A stretch of 64,000 bases of DNA from CAYRVX01 sp964427875. GTDB lineage: Bacteria; Planctomycetota; Phycisphaerae; SM23-33. Both the position numbers and the translations under genes were made by a program. Position 1 is the first letter of the stretch; every line of letters starts with the position of its first letter. The notes beneath the pieces were generated by a model. That model saw nothing but the letters and a program-made list of their open reading frames with translations, was not told where the DNA came from and ran no database searches. The DNA lies in NCBI GenBank assembly GCA_964427875.1, contig CAYRVX010000011.1, positions 1 to 64,000 on the forward strand. Reading direction: 5' to 3'. Shown one piece after another: positions 1 to 7,110 of the stretch.

Positions 1-2
1 CG

Positions 3-518
3 GCGCGGTTCTTCATCTGGCGAAACGACGAGGAGCACAAGCTCGGCGAGAGCCCGCTGCCGAACGGCCTTGTGCGGGTCTTCCGCGACAACGGCGCGGA
101 CGGGCTGAGCTACCTGGGCGAGAAGCTCCTTCGCTACGTGCCGATCAAGGCGGAGATCGAGGTGAACCTCGGCCCGGACGACTTGGTCGTCTACGAGACG
201 CGGAAGACGCAGGTCGAGCGGTTCAACTTCCACTTCAACGTGAACAACCGCGTCGTCGGCTGGGACGAGCGTCAGCAGTGGATCCACACGATCCGCAACT
301 ACCGCGAGAAGCCCATCGCATTCGAGCTTCGCCTCCAGATCGCCGGGGACGTGGAGTACACGTCGGAGGTCAAGACGACGCTGTTCGACTACCGCACGAC
401 GGAGACGAAGCTCACCGCGGCCGCGCGGAGCAAGAAGGAATACCCCTGCACGGTCCTGATCCATCACGGCAGCAACGCCAAGCAGAGCCGCATCAAGCTC
501 AAGGACCCCGCCAGGTAA
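3..518 (+). CDS. 3' end of a DUF4139-like protein (partial)
   Basis: This open frame runs in from the left edge and ends with TAA, so only the C-terminal ~171 residues are visible. The segment has a pattern like the C-terminal half of DUF4139 proteins: a short LGESPLPNGLVRVF stretch, then an all-beta run with charged strands and a strand-turn YRTTETKLTAAA. DUF4139 proteins are typically envelope or periplasmic beta-rich proteins of unknown role. A GTG at 72 could be read as a start, but in-frame codons upstream continue the same fold pattern (FFIWRNDEEHKLG), so I treat it as truncated by the window. The family call is by eye and moderate. Confidence 0.55.
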   Translation, partial: ARFFIWRNDEEHKLGESPLPNGLVRVFRDNGADGLSYLGEKLLRYVPIKAEIEVNLGPDDLVVYETRKTQVERFNFHFNVNNRVVGWDERQQWIHTIRNYREKPIAFELRLQIAGDVEYTSEVKTTLFDYRTTETKLTAAARSKKEYPCTVLIHHGSNAKQSRIKLKDPAR

Positions 519-804
519 TGCCGGTTCCACGGCCTTCGGGTCTCACTGGGTAATATTCCCCAATCCTCGCCTGCTGACGGGGCTTCCGGCCCCGCGAATC
601 CAGGCCTTTCGTCCGTGAGAACGTGGAGGAGGCCCGAGGGAGGGGAAGATCAGCATTTTTCATATCATCCGTTCTATCAAATTGTTAAGCGGGGCTGTCG
701 GCCGGTATGGCACGTCTGGCCGTTGGGTTTGGCACGCCGAATGCTCAACCGTATGGCGTGTTGGAAACGTTCCTTACAGAGCCAAGAGCGAAAGGAGATT
801 CGGA

Positions 805-1305
805 ATGAGCTACGACATGTTCATCCAAATCGATGGGATCCAGGGCGACAGCGCGGATGAAGCCCACAGCAAATGGATCGAGATCAACTCGTACAGCCAC
901 AGGATTTCGCAGCCGGTCGGCGGCGCGTTGAGCGCCCAGGGCGTGCACACCGGCGGCAGGGCGGACCACGCCGACTTCAGCGTCGTCCACCGCCTCGACA
1001 GCGCCACGCCGATCCTGTCGCTGCACTGCTGCACGGGCAAGCACATCCCGAACATCCGCTTCGAGCTGTGCCGCGCGATGGGCGACAAGACCACGTTCAT
1101 GGTCTACACGTTCAAGGACGTGATCGTCGCCTCGGTCTCCCCGAGCGGCTCGGCCGACACGGAAGACCCCCTGCCGATGGAGGAGGTCACCTTCCGCTAC
1201 GGCCAGATCAACTGGGAGTACACTCCCACGGACATCACCGGTGGCGGCAAGAAGGGCGCTGCGGTCCAGGCGGGCTGGAGCACCCTGATGAACAAGCCGA
1301 TGTAA
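805..1305 (+). CDS. hcp: Hcp-family type VI secretion tube protein
   Basis: This encodes a 166-residue protein. Hcp forms the hexameric rings of the inner tube of type VI secretion systems. The sequence starts MSYDMFIQIDGIQGDS, the usual Hcp opening of a beta strand ending in 'I.GI.GES', and carries later hallmarks such as SxISQPVG, a 'H..D...VHRLDSATP.L' segment, and 'EEVTFRYGQINWEYTP' near the end, matching the family's usual 160-170 aa length. The ATG at 805 is chosen because AAAGGAG lies 9 bases upstream; the frame is open further upstream but that stretch is low-complexity. No baseplate or ClpV genes adjoin it. A fused sheath gene lies 10 kb downstream at 10902-12437. It could serve a T6SS or another contractile system. 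Confidence 0.88.
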   Translation: MSYDMFIQIDGIQGDSADEAHSKWIEINSYSHRISQPVGGALSAQGVHTGGRADHADFSVVHRLDSATPILSLHCCTGKHIPNIRFELCRAMGDKTTFMVYTFKDVIVASVSPSGSADTEDPLPMEEVTFRYGQINWEYTPTDITGGGKKGAAVQAGWSTLMNKPM

Positions 1306-1321
1306 GTCCGCAAGGAACTGA

Positions 1322-1360
1322 GGCGAACGCGGGTCGGCGGCCCGGCCCGCGTTTGCCTTC
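1322..1360 (+). terminator. Stem-loop terminator after hcp
   Basis: A 12-base stem (1322-1333 pairing with 1346-1357, one G-U pair) with a 12-base loop starts 16 bases after the hcp stop. It is followed by only a short TTCGT, so it is a strong hairpin with a poor U-tract. Confidence 0.6.
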
Positions 1361-1419
1361 GTCAGGCTGCTGGTACAACACGAAGAGTGCAGACTCGGAT
1401 GCCAATAAGGAGGCAAGGG

Positions 1420-1614
1420 ATGAGCAACACAGCACGTACCCAATGTACCGACAGCCACCGCTATCGGCTGCTTCCGACGGCGATCCCGAGATTCCGCCCC
1501 CGGGCGCGAGGGGCCCTCCACTCGTGGGGGCTGGCAGTCCTGAATCTCCTGATCGTCTGGACCGTCCTGCTCCTGGTCCTGGTGTGGGTGCTTCACAGAT
1601 ACTTCCCCAGGTAG
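1420..1614 (+). CDS. Small single-pass membrane protein
   Basis: This is a 64-residue ORF with a perfect AAGGAGG Shine-Dalgarno (1407-1413) ahead of ATG 1420. The N-terminal half is polar and Arg-rich. The C-terminal half is one hydrophobic helix (roughly residues 38-59, LAVLNLLIVWTVLLLVLVWV) ending in a short basic tail, so a type II single-pass orientation is likely. I recognise no family. It lies between hcp and a PilZ gene and shares their strand; a functional link is not shown. Confidence 0.55.
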   Translation: MSNTARTQCTDSHRYRLLPTAIPRFRPRARGALHSWGLAVLNLLIVWTVLLLVLVWVLHRYFPR

Positions 1615-1773
1615 CGTGGCCGAGGGGCCGGTCGAGCGCGCTGAAGGGGTCCTTGCGGCGTGCGCTTCTCTCTTCGCGGCGCGCGCCTGCTGAAGTGCCC
1701 GGCAGATCCTGCCGAAGTAGCGTATGACTCGACGGCGGCGCCCGGGCGGGCGCCGCCGCCCCAGGAGGACACC

Positions 1774-2100
1774 GTGTCCGTCCGCTCCGCTGAGCGACGT
1801 CGAAACGCCCGCGTCGCGGCGGCGCATCCGGTAGCGATACGCGACCGCCGCGGGCGCCTTCTGCTGCGCGCCCGGACGTCGGACATCTCCGAGACCGGGC
1901 TGTTCTGCCTCACCGAGGCCCGTCGCGGCCTGCGGCTGCGCGGGAAGGTGACCCTCGAGGTCACCGTACCGGCCGGCCGACGCGCGAGACTTCGCCACAG
2001 CCGTACACGAACCGTCCGCTACGCCGGACGGATCGTCCGCACGGAGGAGATCGGCCAGGTGGTGGGCATGGCGATCGAGCTGCTCGAGAGGCTCTCCTGA
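1774..2100 (+). CDS. PilZ domain protein
   Basis: This encodes 108 residues starting at GTG 1774, directly behind CCAGGAGGACACC. The sequence begins ERRRNARVAAAHPVAI, close to the PilZ RxxxR signature that contacts cyclic di-GMP, followed by the second motif TSDISETGLFCLT, which fits (D/N)hSxxG. The remainder is the expected beta-barrel with a final LLERLS helix. PilZ proteins bind c-di-GMP and control motility, secretion or exopolysaccharide production. An upstream in-frame ATG at 1660 would add an implausible Arg/Pro-rich leader. What it acts on is not visible; nearby genes are membrane proteins of unknown role. Confidence 0.85.
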   Translation: MSVRSAERRRNARVAAAHPVAIRDRRGRLLLRARTSDISETGLFCLTEARRGLRLRGKVTLEVTVPAGRRARLRHSRTRTVRYAGRIVRTEEIGQVVGMAIELLERLS

Positions 2101-2187
2101 ATTCGCCGGAGTCGGCGGCCGCGGTGCGGGCTGGACGTTCGCGGCCGTTTGGGGTCTCATGTGGCAAAGGTGATCGGGAGGACGATC

Positions 2188-2598
2188 GTGTGGCGAGCGG
2201 AGATCCTGAAGCTTCCCGTGGTGCTGCTGTTTGTGGCCGCGTGGGTCCTCGGCGGCGCGGCGCTGCTCTGGGCCGGGGGACGCTTCATCGCCGGGCTGCC
2301 GAAGGCCACGTTCCGCCGGAGCCTGATCGCGCGCCTCTGCCACGCGGCCGCCGCGTGGGGCATCCTCGGCCTGGTGCGCCTGCTGTATGCCTGCGTGGGC
2401 CTCGGCGGGCTGCATCCGGGCGTGATGGAAGCGTTCATGATCTCCGCGGTGACGGTCCTGGCGTTCTGGCTGATCATCGACTGGGCGTTTGACGCTTCGG
2501 TGCCCAAGGCGGCCCTGGCCTGGCTGCCGATGGCCGGCGAGCTGTACGTCCTGCTCCTGCTGGCGCTCATGCTGCCGGACCTGCCGTTCTGGGGATAG
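2188..2598 (+). CDS. Four-helix membrane protein, paralogue of the next gene
   Basis: This is a 136-residue integral membrane protein with about four hydrophobic segments (near residues 9-31, 49-75, 82-105 and 113-134). The GTG at 2188 is preferred because GGGAGG lies 8 bases upstream; GTG 2161 and TTG 2149 are possible. The motif GGRFIAGLPKATFRRS matches GGRFLARAPKATYWRS in the gene at 2701, and the loop 'A...WLPM' matches 'ARAILAWLPTL', so the two arose by duplication. The downstream copy has gained a pseudopilin-like tail that this one lacks. Function is unknown. Confidence 0.65.
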   Translation: MWRAEILKLPVVLLFVAAWVLGGAALLWAGGRFIAGLPKATFRRSLIARLCHAAAAWGILGLVRLLYACVGLGGLHPGVMEAFMISAVTVLAFWLIIDWAFDASVPKAALAWLPMAGELYVLLLLALMLPDLPFWG

Positions 2599-2700
2599 CT
2601 TGTCTTGCCGGGGGCGGGCCTGTAGATTGGCGCCGGGCGGCCTCGCGTCGTGATTGGGCTGAGCGATGGGACGGTGTTCTATCCGAGAGGAGATCCGATC

Positions 2701-3543
2701 ATGTTGGCATTTGCCGCAGGCGTGCAGGAAATGGCCGTTGTCGGATTCCTCATCCTGCTCCTCGTGATGATTCCGGCGTGGGTCTTCGGCGGCGGGGCGC
2801 TGCTGTTTGTCGGCGGGCGTTTCCTCGCTCGGGCACCGAAGGCGACGTACTGGCGGAGCGTCGGCGCCAATGCCGTGGCGGGCGTGGTGGCCGCATGCGT
2901 CTTCGGGGCCTTCGCCGCGGGGGCCGCGGCGCTCGCACGGGCGTGGGCGAGGCCTTTCACAATGATCCTCGGGATGTTCTTCGGCGCCGCCGCGGCACTG
3001 TTGGTGACCTGGCTGATCATCAAGGCGATGTTCGCCACGTCGTTCGCCAGGGCGATCCTGGCGTGGCTGCCGACGCTGGCCCAGGGAATCCTCGCCACGC
3101 CGATTCTCGCCGTCGTTCTGGTGCCGTTGCTCCAGCGGGGCACCGAGCTCACCAACCGGACGGTGTGCATGTCGAACCTCGCCAACATCGGCAAGGCGAT
3201 GATGATCTACAAGGCCATGAACGACAACCGCTATCCGCCCGATTTCGACGCGCTGATCGCCGACGGCCAGCCGGCGAAGCTGTTCTACTGCCCCTCGGCC
3301 GACCCGTCGCAGCGCCCCGCCGGCCGGAAGTACGACTACTTCTACCTGCCGCCCCGGTCGGACGACGATTTGGACCGAATCATCGTCTGCGACTTCCGTG
3401 AGAATCACGGCGGCAAGCAGCGCAACGTCCTCTACGTCGCCATGAACGTCGCGAGGATGACCGAGGCTGAGTTCCAGGCCGCACTGGAAAGGCCCGTCAA
3501 TGCCGACTTCGCAAAGGCCCTGCGGCAGGTCGAGGGGCTGTAG
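2701..3543 (+). CDS. Membrane protein with C-terminal pseudopilin-like (H-X9-DG type) domain
   Basis: This encodes 280 residues. The first ~150 form four membrane helices similar to the preceding gene. The C-terminal part resembles the globular half of planctomycete DUF1559/type II pseudopilin-like proteins: CMSNLANIGKAMMIYKAMND followed by RYPPDFDALI, a cysteine-containing FYCPSAD loop, then YDYFYLPP. Such domains normally follow a prepilin N-terminus; here they follow a multi-pass membrane unit. The start at ATG 2701 has GAGAGGAG just upstream. I infer a membrane-anchored relative of pseudopilin globular domains, role unknown. Confidence 0.7.
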   Translation: MLAFAAGVQEMAVVGFLILLLVMIPAWVFGGGALLFVGGRFLARAPKATYWRSVGANAVAGVVAACVFGAFAAGAAALARAWARPFTMILGMFFGAAAALLVTWLIIKAMFATSFARAILAWLPTLAQGILATPILAVVLVPLLQRGTELTNRTVCMSNLANIGKAMMIYKAMNDNRYPPDFDALIADGQPAKLFYCPSADPSQRPAGRKYDYFYLPPRSDDDLDRIIVCDFRENHGGKQRNVLYVAMNVARMTEAEFQAALERPVNADFAKALRQVEGL

Positions 3544-3545
3544 GG

Positions 3546-3745
3546 CGGAACTGGGAACCGGGAACTCGGAACCCGGAACTCGGAACTCGGAACTCGGAAC
3601 CCGGAACTCGGAACCCGGAACCCGGAACTCGGAACTCGGAACCCGGAACTCGGAACTCGGAACTCGGAACCCGGAACTCGGAACTCGGAACTCGGAACTC
3701 GGAACCCGGAACACGGAACCCGGAACCCGGAACACGGAACTCGGA
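3546..3745. repeat. Heptamer tandem repeat (GGAACTC / GGAACCC)
   Basis: About 28 consecutive 7-bp units fill the gap between two convergent genes. The unit is GGAACTC, varied at position 6 (GGAACCC) and occasionally GGAACAC. Because 7 is not a multiple of 3, the array reads open in all frames on both strands and produces spurious repetitive peptides. It is not a CRISPR: there are no spacers. Related heptamer tracts with other units occur at 10784-10811, 12453-12473, 12665-12720 and 12729-12763. Confidence 0.95.
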
Positions 3746-3772
3746 GTTGGGGGCTGGGGGCGTCGGGCGGAG

Positions 3773-4876
3773 CTACGTCTGGTCGCCCATCGCCTTGACG
3801 TAATCGCTGAGACGCTGCTGCCGGGCCCGGAAGGCGTCGAACAGGCCGTCGGCGGTCTGCTCGATGCTCCGGCTGTTGTTCGTGTACGGGTCGGCGGCGG
3901 TGGCCTCGTTGACCTGGGCGATCCAATCCGCGGGGATCGCCCCCGCCCCCGAAAGCGCCCCGGCCAGGCCGCCCGCGACAGCGGCGAGGCAGTCGGTGTC
4001 GCGCCCGAAGTTCACGGCCGTGACGATCGCCTGCTTCGGGTCTCCCTGACTCAGCGCGAAGACGGCCAGGCCCTTTGAGACCACCTCGTTGGCCAGCGAC
4101 GAGCCGTAGACGACGTAGCCCCCGCCGTGGTAGTGGCGGTAGAACTCCTCGCGCATGGCGGCCGGGTCGGTATGCCTGGCCGCGATCTCCAGCGCGCGGG
4201 TCACCTCGCGCTCGACGGTGTCGTACATGGCGTAGAGCCCGCCGGCCTCGGCGCGGTAGCGGGTGAAGTCCCTCGCGGCGGCGAGCACGGACTCGACCGT
4301 CGCGTCGGGCCTGCACGCGGCGGCGATGGCGGCGTTGAGCAGTGCGGCCCAGCGGAGCGTGAAGGACGTCTCGGCCGCGTAGACCTTGCCGACCTCGATG
4401 CTGTCGTCGGCGGCGTCGGCGGGGCTGCCGGCGTTGATCAGCCCCAGCGGGTGCGACGACCTGGCCATCGAGACGACGTTGGAGTACGGGAACAGTCGGC
4501 CGAGCTCGCAGGGCGGCACGCCGCTGCGGGCCAGCTCGACAAGCGAACGGTCGAACGCCTCCTGCTTGTACTTCATGTGCTGCGGATCGAGGTCGCGCAG
4601 CCAGACGGCCACCAGGTCGTGGGCCTTGATCCGCCCGCGCTTCTCGATGATCGCAGTGGCCATGAGCTTCTGGCGCTCGATGCCGTCCTCGGTCGTGCCC
4701 GCCGGCCGCTGCCAGTCGGTGATCTGCGTGTAGTGCTTGTAGCCGACCAGCTCCTCCAGCACGCCGTGGGTCTGCCGGATCTTCTCGGGCGGCCAGCCCT
4801 CGACGGCCGCCCCCATCGCCGAGCCCACCCACGACGCGGCGATGCAGCCGTGGAACTTGTCGCGCAGCGAAGTCAT
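3773..4876 (-). CDS. ADP-ribosylglycohydrolase family protein
   Basis: This encodes 367 residues. Family members remove ADP-ribose from proteins or small molecules using a binuclear Mg2+ centre. The N-terminus (LRDKFHGCIAASWVGSAMGA) is the usual family opening with G-x-x-x-GDAxG-like helix, and the C-terminal 'NFGRDTDCLAAVAGGLAGA' is the characteristic DTD(x) metal-binding motif. The middle contains alpha-helical repeats typical of the all-alpha fold. The ATG at 4876 follows AAGGAG at a good distance; an upstream in-frame ATG adds a basic leader without support. It has no signal peptide, so it acts in the cytoplasm. It converges on the gene at 2701 with the heptamer repeat between them. Confidence 0.88.
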   Translation of the reverse strand: MTSLRDKFHGCIAASWVGSAMGAAVEGWPPEKIRQTHGVLEELVGYKHYTQITDWQRPAGTTEDGIERQKLMATAIIEKRGRIKAHDLVAVWLRDLDPQHMKYKQEAFDRSLVELARSGVPPCELGRLFPYSNVVSMARSSHPLGLINAGSPADAADDSIEVGKVYAAETSFTLRWAALLNAAIAAACRPDATVESVLAAARDFTRYRAEAGGLYAMYDTVEREVTRALEIAARHTDPAAMREEFYRHYHGGGYVVYGSSLANEVVSKGLAVFALSQGDPKQAIVTAVNFGRDTDCLAAVAGGLAGALSGAGAIPADWIAQVNEATAADPYTNNSRSIEQTADGLFDAFRARQQRLSDYVKAMGDQT

Positions 4877-5182
4877 GTCGAGATGCTCCTTGTCCGACGG
4901 CAGCATCCTACGCCCCGCCGGGCGACCTTTCAATCGCGCGGTTCACCGGCGCCGGCCCTGGAACTGCGCCCCTTCACGGGCCTGGCCGCCAAAGACCCTT
5001 GCGGCAGGCGGGGGGGGGGGACGATAGAATCATCAAAGAGGCCCGCGATGGTCTTGTGGAGGACTTCATCCGCGACCTCAAAGGCGCCGCGGGGCGAAGT
5101 CCCGATTTCGGTGTGCGATCGCACAGGCGGGAGTCTCTCCACGGTGCGGGCGCGGGGGTCGGGGGGGGGGAGGAAGCAGCAG
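4877..5182. other. Divergent intergenic region with long G runs and a 14-bp palindrome
   Basis: This 306-base divergent region carries two runs of about ten or more consecutive G (near 5009-5020 and at 5161-5170) and a perfect palindrome TGTGCGATCGCACA at 5112-5125. The second G run merges into the ribosome-binding region (GGGGGAGGAAG) of the next gene. No convincing sigma-70 promoter is seen. Confidence 0.5.
5112..5125. promoter_or_regulatory. Perfect 14-bp palindrome, possible operator
   Basis: TGTGCGATCGCACA is self-complementary over its whole length and sits 57 bases before ATG 5183. The spacing would suit an operator for a dimeric repressor or activator. It is a single copy in the window, so the role is a guess. 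Confidence 0.3.
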
Positions 5183-6805
5183 ATGAACGGGAACGCACGA
5201 CAGGTTCCGGCTGCCGGGGGCCTCATCGCCATGCTCCTGGCGTCTTTCGCCATGGCCCAATCAAGCCCTGATGGCCTCGTCAAGACGGTGATCGAGGGGG
5301 CGAGAACCGATGCCGAGCGGGCCAAGCGCCTCTACGATGCCGCCATGCTCGCCGAGAAACAGCAGGCAACACAGATCGCGCTGCTGGAGAAGGCGGCCGA
5401 GTACGGGCTCAGAAGCGCCTCGGTTGCAGCGGCGCGCGAGACGGCCGAGAAAGCGATCGATCTGCTTGCGCAGAAGGCCGGCGACAAGCCTGCCGGGCGA
5501 ATGGGTCAGGTCCTGAAAAGCTATCGCAGCCTGTATGAACGATGCAAGGCCCGCGAGGACAAGGAGCGGGTGGGCGGCAAGTTGGTCGATCTTCTTCTCA
5601 AAGCCGGGGCTGCCCACCAGGCGGACGGCGATTGGGCTCAGACCGCGGCGTCATACCGGGAGGCGAATGCCATCGCCTCTTACCTGGGCCTGCCCAACGA
5701 GGCGGAGATCGCGCGGGAGTACCAGCGCGCCGATCACGTCCTCCACGTTCGGCAGCGCGTCGCCCGGTGGATCGACGTGTTGGAGAAGAACGCCGACGAC
5801 ACTCCCGCCCGAGTTGCACTGCTCAAGGCCGTGGTGGTCGATCTGGACGATCCGGCAGCCGCCGCGAAGTATCTCACGCCGGAGGTGGGCGAGAAGTGGT
5901 GCACGTACGTCCCCCTGGCGGCCCGGCCTGTCTCGGAGATCCAGGCAAAGGCGTGTGAGGAGTTGGGCAACTGGTACTACCAGGAGCTTGCCGGGAACTG
6001 CGCTTCGGTCTCCAGGCGGCCGATGCTGAGGCGCGCCAAGAGCTACTACGACCGCTGTCTGAAGCTGGACCCCTCATCTCTGGCGGCCCGGGTCGTTTTG
6101 AGGCGGATCGAACGGGAGTTGGACAAGCCGCAGGGATTCGAGCCCCTCAAGGGGGCCATCCTGGTCATGACCTTTGATCAGAGCACGATCAAGCGAGCGG
6201 GCGGACATACCTGGGTGAAGGACCTCAGCGGCAGGGGGAATCACGGCAAGATCGCCAGTGCCCGGCTCGTGGAGGGAAAGGTGGGGCAGTGCCTGTCGTT
6301 CGACAAGCACGCGCATGTCCTGCTGCCGACATTGAGGGACAACCTGGCCCGCTCGAAGGCGGTCACCCTTTGTGCGTGGGTGAAGAAGACGGCGCCGGCG
6401 GCAGGGAACAGCTTCCTCTTCGACGTCGGTTTCTTCGCGGGCTCGAGCCTCACCCTGCTGGCCGACGCGAGGCTCCAGATCCCCGGCACGGGTACTCCTT
6501 TGCAGGCCGACTGCTCCGGGCCCGGCTGGCACCACATTGCCGGTGTATGGGATGGGAAAGAAGCGACGCTGTTCGTGGATGGCGTTCCGCAAGCCGGCAA
6601 GCCCCTGCCCGGTGGCTCCCTCGCCAAGGTGGGCAGGGAGACAGCACGGATCGGATGTCAGGCCAAGAGGGTGCAGACTTCCGGGAGATACATGTCCGGG
6701 CTCATCGATGAGTTCGCCGTCTTCGCCCGGGCCCTCCCGGCGGGTGAGATCAGGGAACTGTACCGAAGGGGCCAAGAGGGCAAGGGCCTGTTGGCCAAGC
6801 CATAG
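5183..6805 (+). CDS. Secreted helical-repeat protein with C-terminal LamG domain
   Basis: This encodes 540 residues starting at ATG 5183 behind a GGAGGAAG site. A signal peptide (GGLIAMLLASFAMAQS) is followed by ~300 residues of helices resembling TPR-like repeats. A region near residues 220-300 (KYLTPEVGEKWCTYVPLAAR ... ACEELGNWYYQ) matches the corresponding part of the next gene, marking them as paralogues. The last ~190 residues form a concanavalin-like LamG/Laminin_G_3 domain (VKDLSGRGNHGKI, VTLCAWVK, HHIAGVWDGKEATLFVDG, IDEFAVFARALPAGEIRELY). Such proteins are exported and bind glycans or surface proteins. No catalytic motif is seen. Confidence 0.85.
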   Translation: MNGNARQVPAAGGLIAMLLASFAMAQSSPDGLVKTVIEGARTDAERAKRLYDAAMLAEKQQATQIALLEKAAEYGLRSASVAAARETAEKAIDLLAQKAGDKPAGRMGQVLKSYRSLYERCKAREDKERVGGKLVDLLLKAGAAHQADGDWAQTAASYREANAIASYLGLPNEAEIAREYQRADHVLHVRQRVARWIDVLEKNADDTPARVALLKAVVVDLDDPAAAAKYLTPEVGEKWCTYVPLAARPVSEIQAKACEELGNWYYQELAGNCASVSRRPMLRRAKSYYDRCLKLDPSSLAARVVLRRIERELDKPQGFEPLKGAILVMTFDQSTIKRAGGHTWVKDLSGRGNHGKIASARLVEGKVGQCLSFDKHAHVLLPTLRDNLARSKAVTLCAWVKKTAPAAGNSFLFDVGFFAGSSLTLLADARLQIPGTGTPLQADCSGPGWHHIAGVWDGKEATLFVDGVPQAGKPLPGGSLAKVGRETARIGCQAKRVQTSGRYMSGLIDEFAVFARALPAGEIRELYRRGQEGKGLLAKP

Positions 6806-6836
6806 CCCCCCGAAACAAGCAGCCCCGGCGGGGGGC
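6805..6836 (+). terminator. Stem-loop after the LamG gene
   Basis: An 8-base perfect stem GCCCCCCG (6805-6812) pairs with CGGGGGGC (6829-6836), beginning at the stop codon. No T-run follows, so it may be an mRNA 3' stabiliser or a Rho-assisted terminator. Confidence 0.4.
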
Positions 6837-7110
6837 GGGACAAGCAGGTGCCCGGGGAGCGGCGCGAACAGGGCGGTTGAGGGTCCCGCGAAACGGCAAG
6901 CCGGTGCGGCGCGCGGGGCCGCGGGTGACGGTGCCGGATGCGCGCTTCATTGGGACGACGGGAAGTGGTAAAAGCAGACGGTGTCCGGGCGGCTCGCGCG
7001 GCATACGACCGGGGCGGCGCCCTGACCGGCCAACCATCCCGAGAAAGTCTCGTCAGCCCGCCCCTTTGTGACGAAGGAATACAGGGAGGAGAGCTTCAGG
7101 AGCCGTCGAG
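6837..7110. other. Intergenic, no feature recognised
   Basis: About 274 bases between two same-strand paralogues. Apart from the stem-loop at its left edge I see no gene, promoter or repeat. GGAGGAGAGCTTCAGGAG just before 7111 supplies the next ribosome-binding site. Confidence 0.4.

Noticed and set aside
745..3735. A 996-codon open frame on the minus strand
   Set aside because: It is antisense to hcp, the PilZ gene and the two membrane genes and passes through the heptamer array. Its protein is Arg/Pro/His-rich with no domain, as expected for shadow frames in GC-rich DNA.
3546..3745. CRISPR array
   Set aside because: The units are contiguous with no spacers and no cas genes are nearby.
3500..4078. 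Repetitive peptide frame reading ELGTRNS
   Set aside because: The peptide is produced by the 7-bp repeat and shifts frame every unit; not a real repeat protein.
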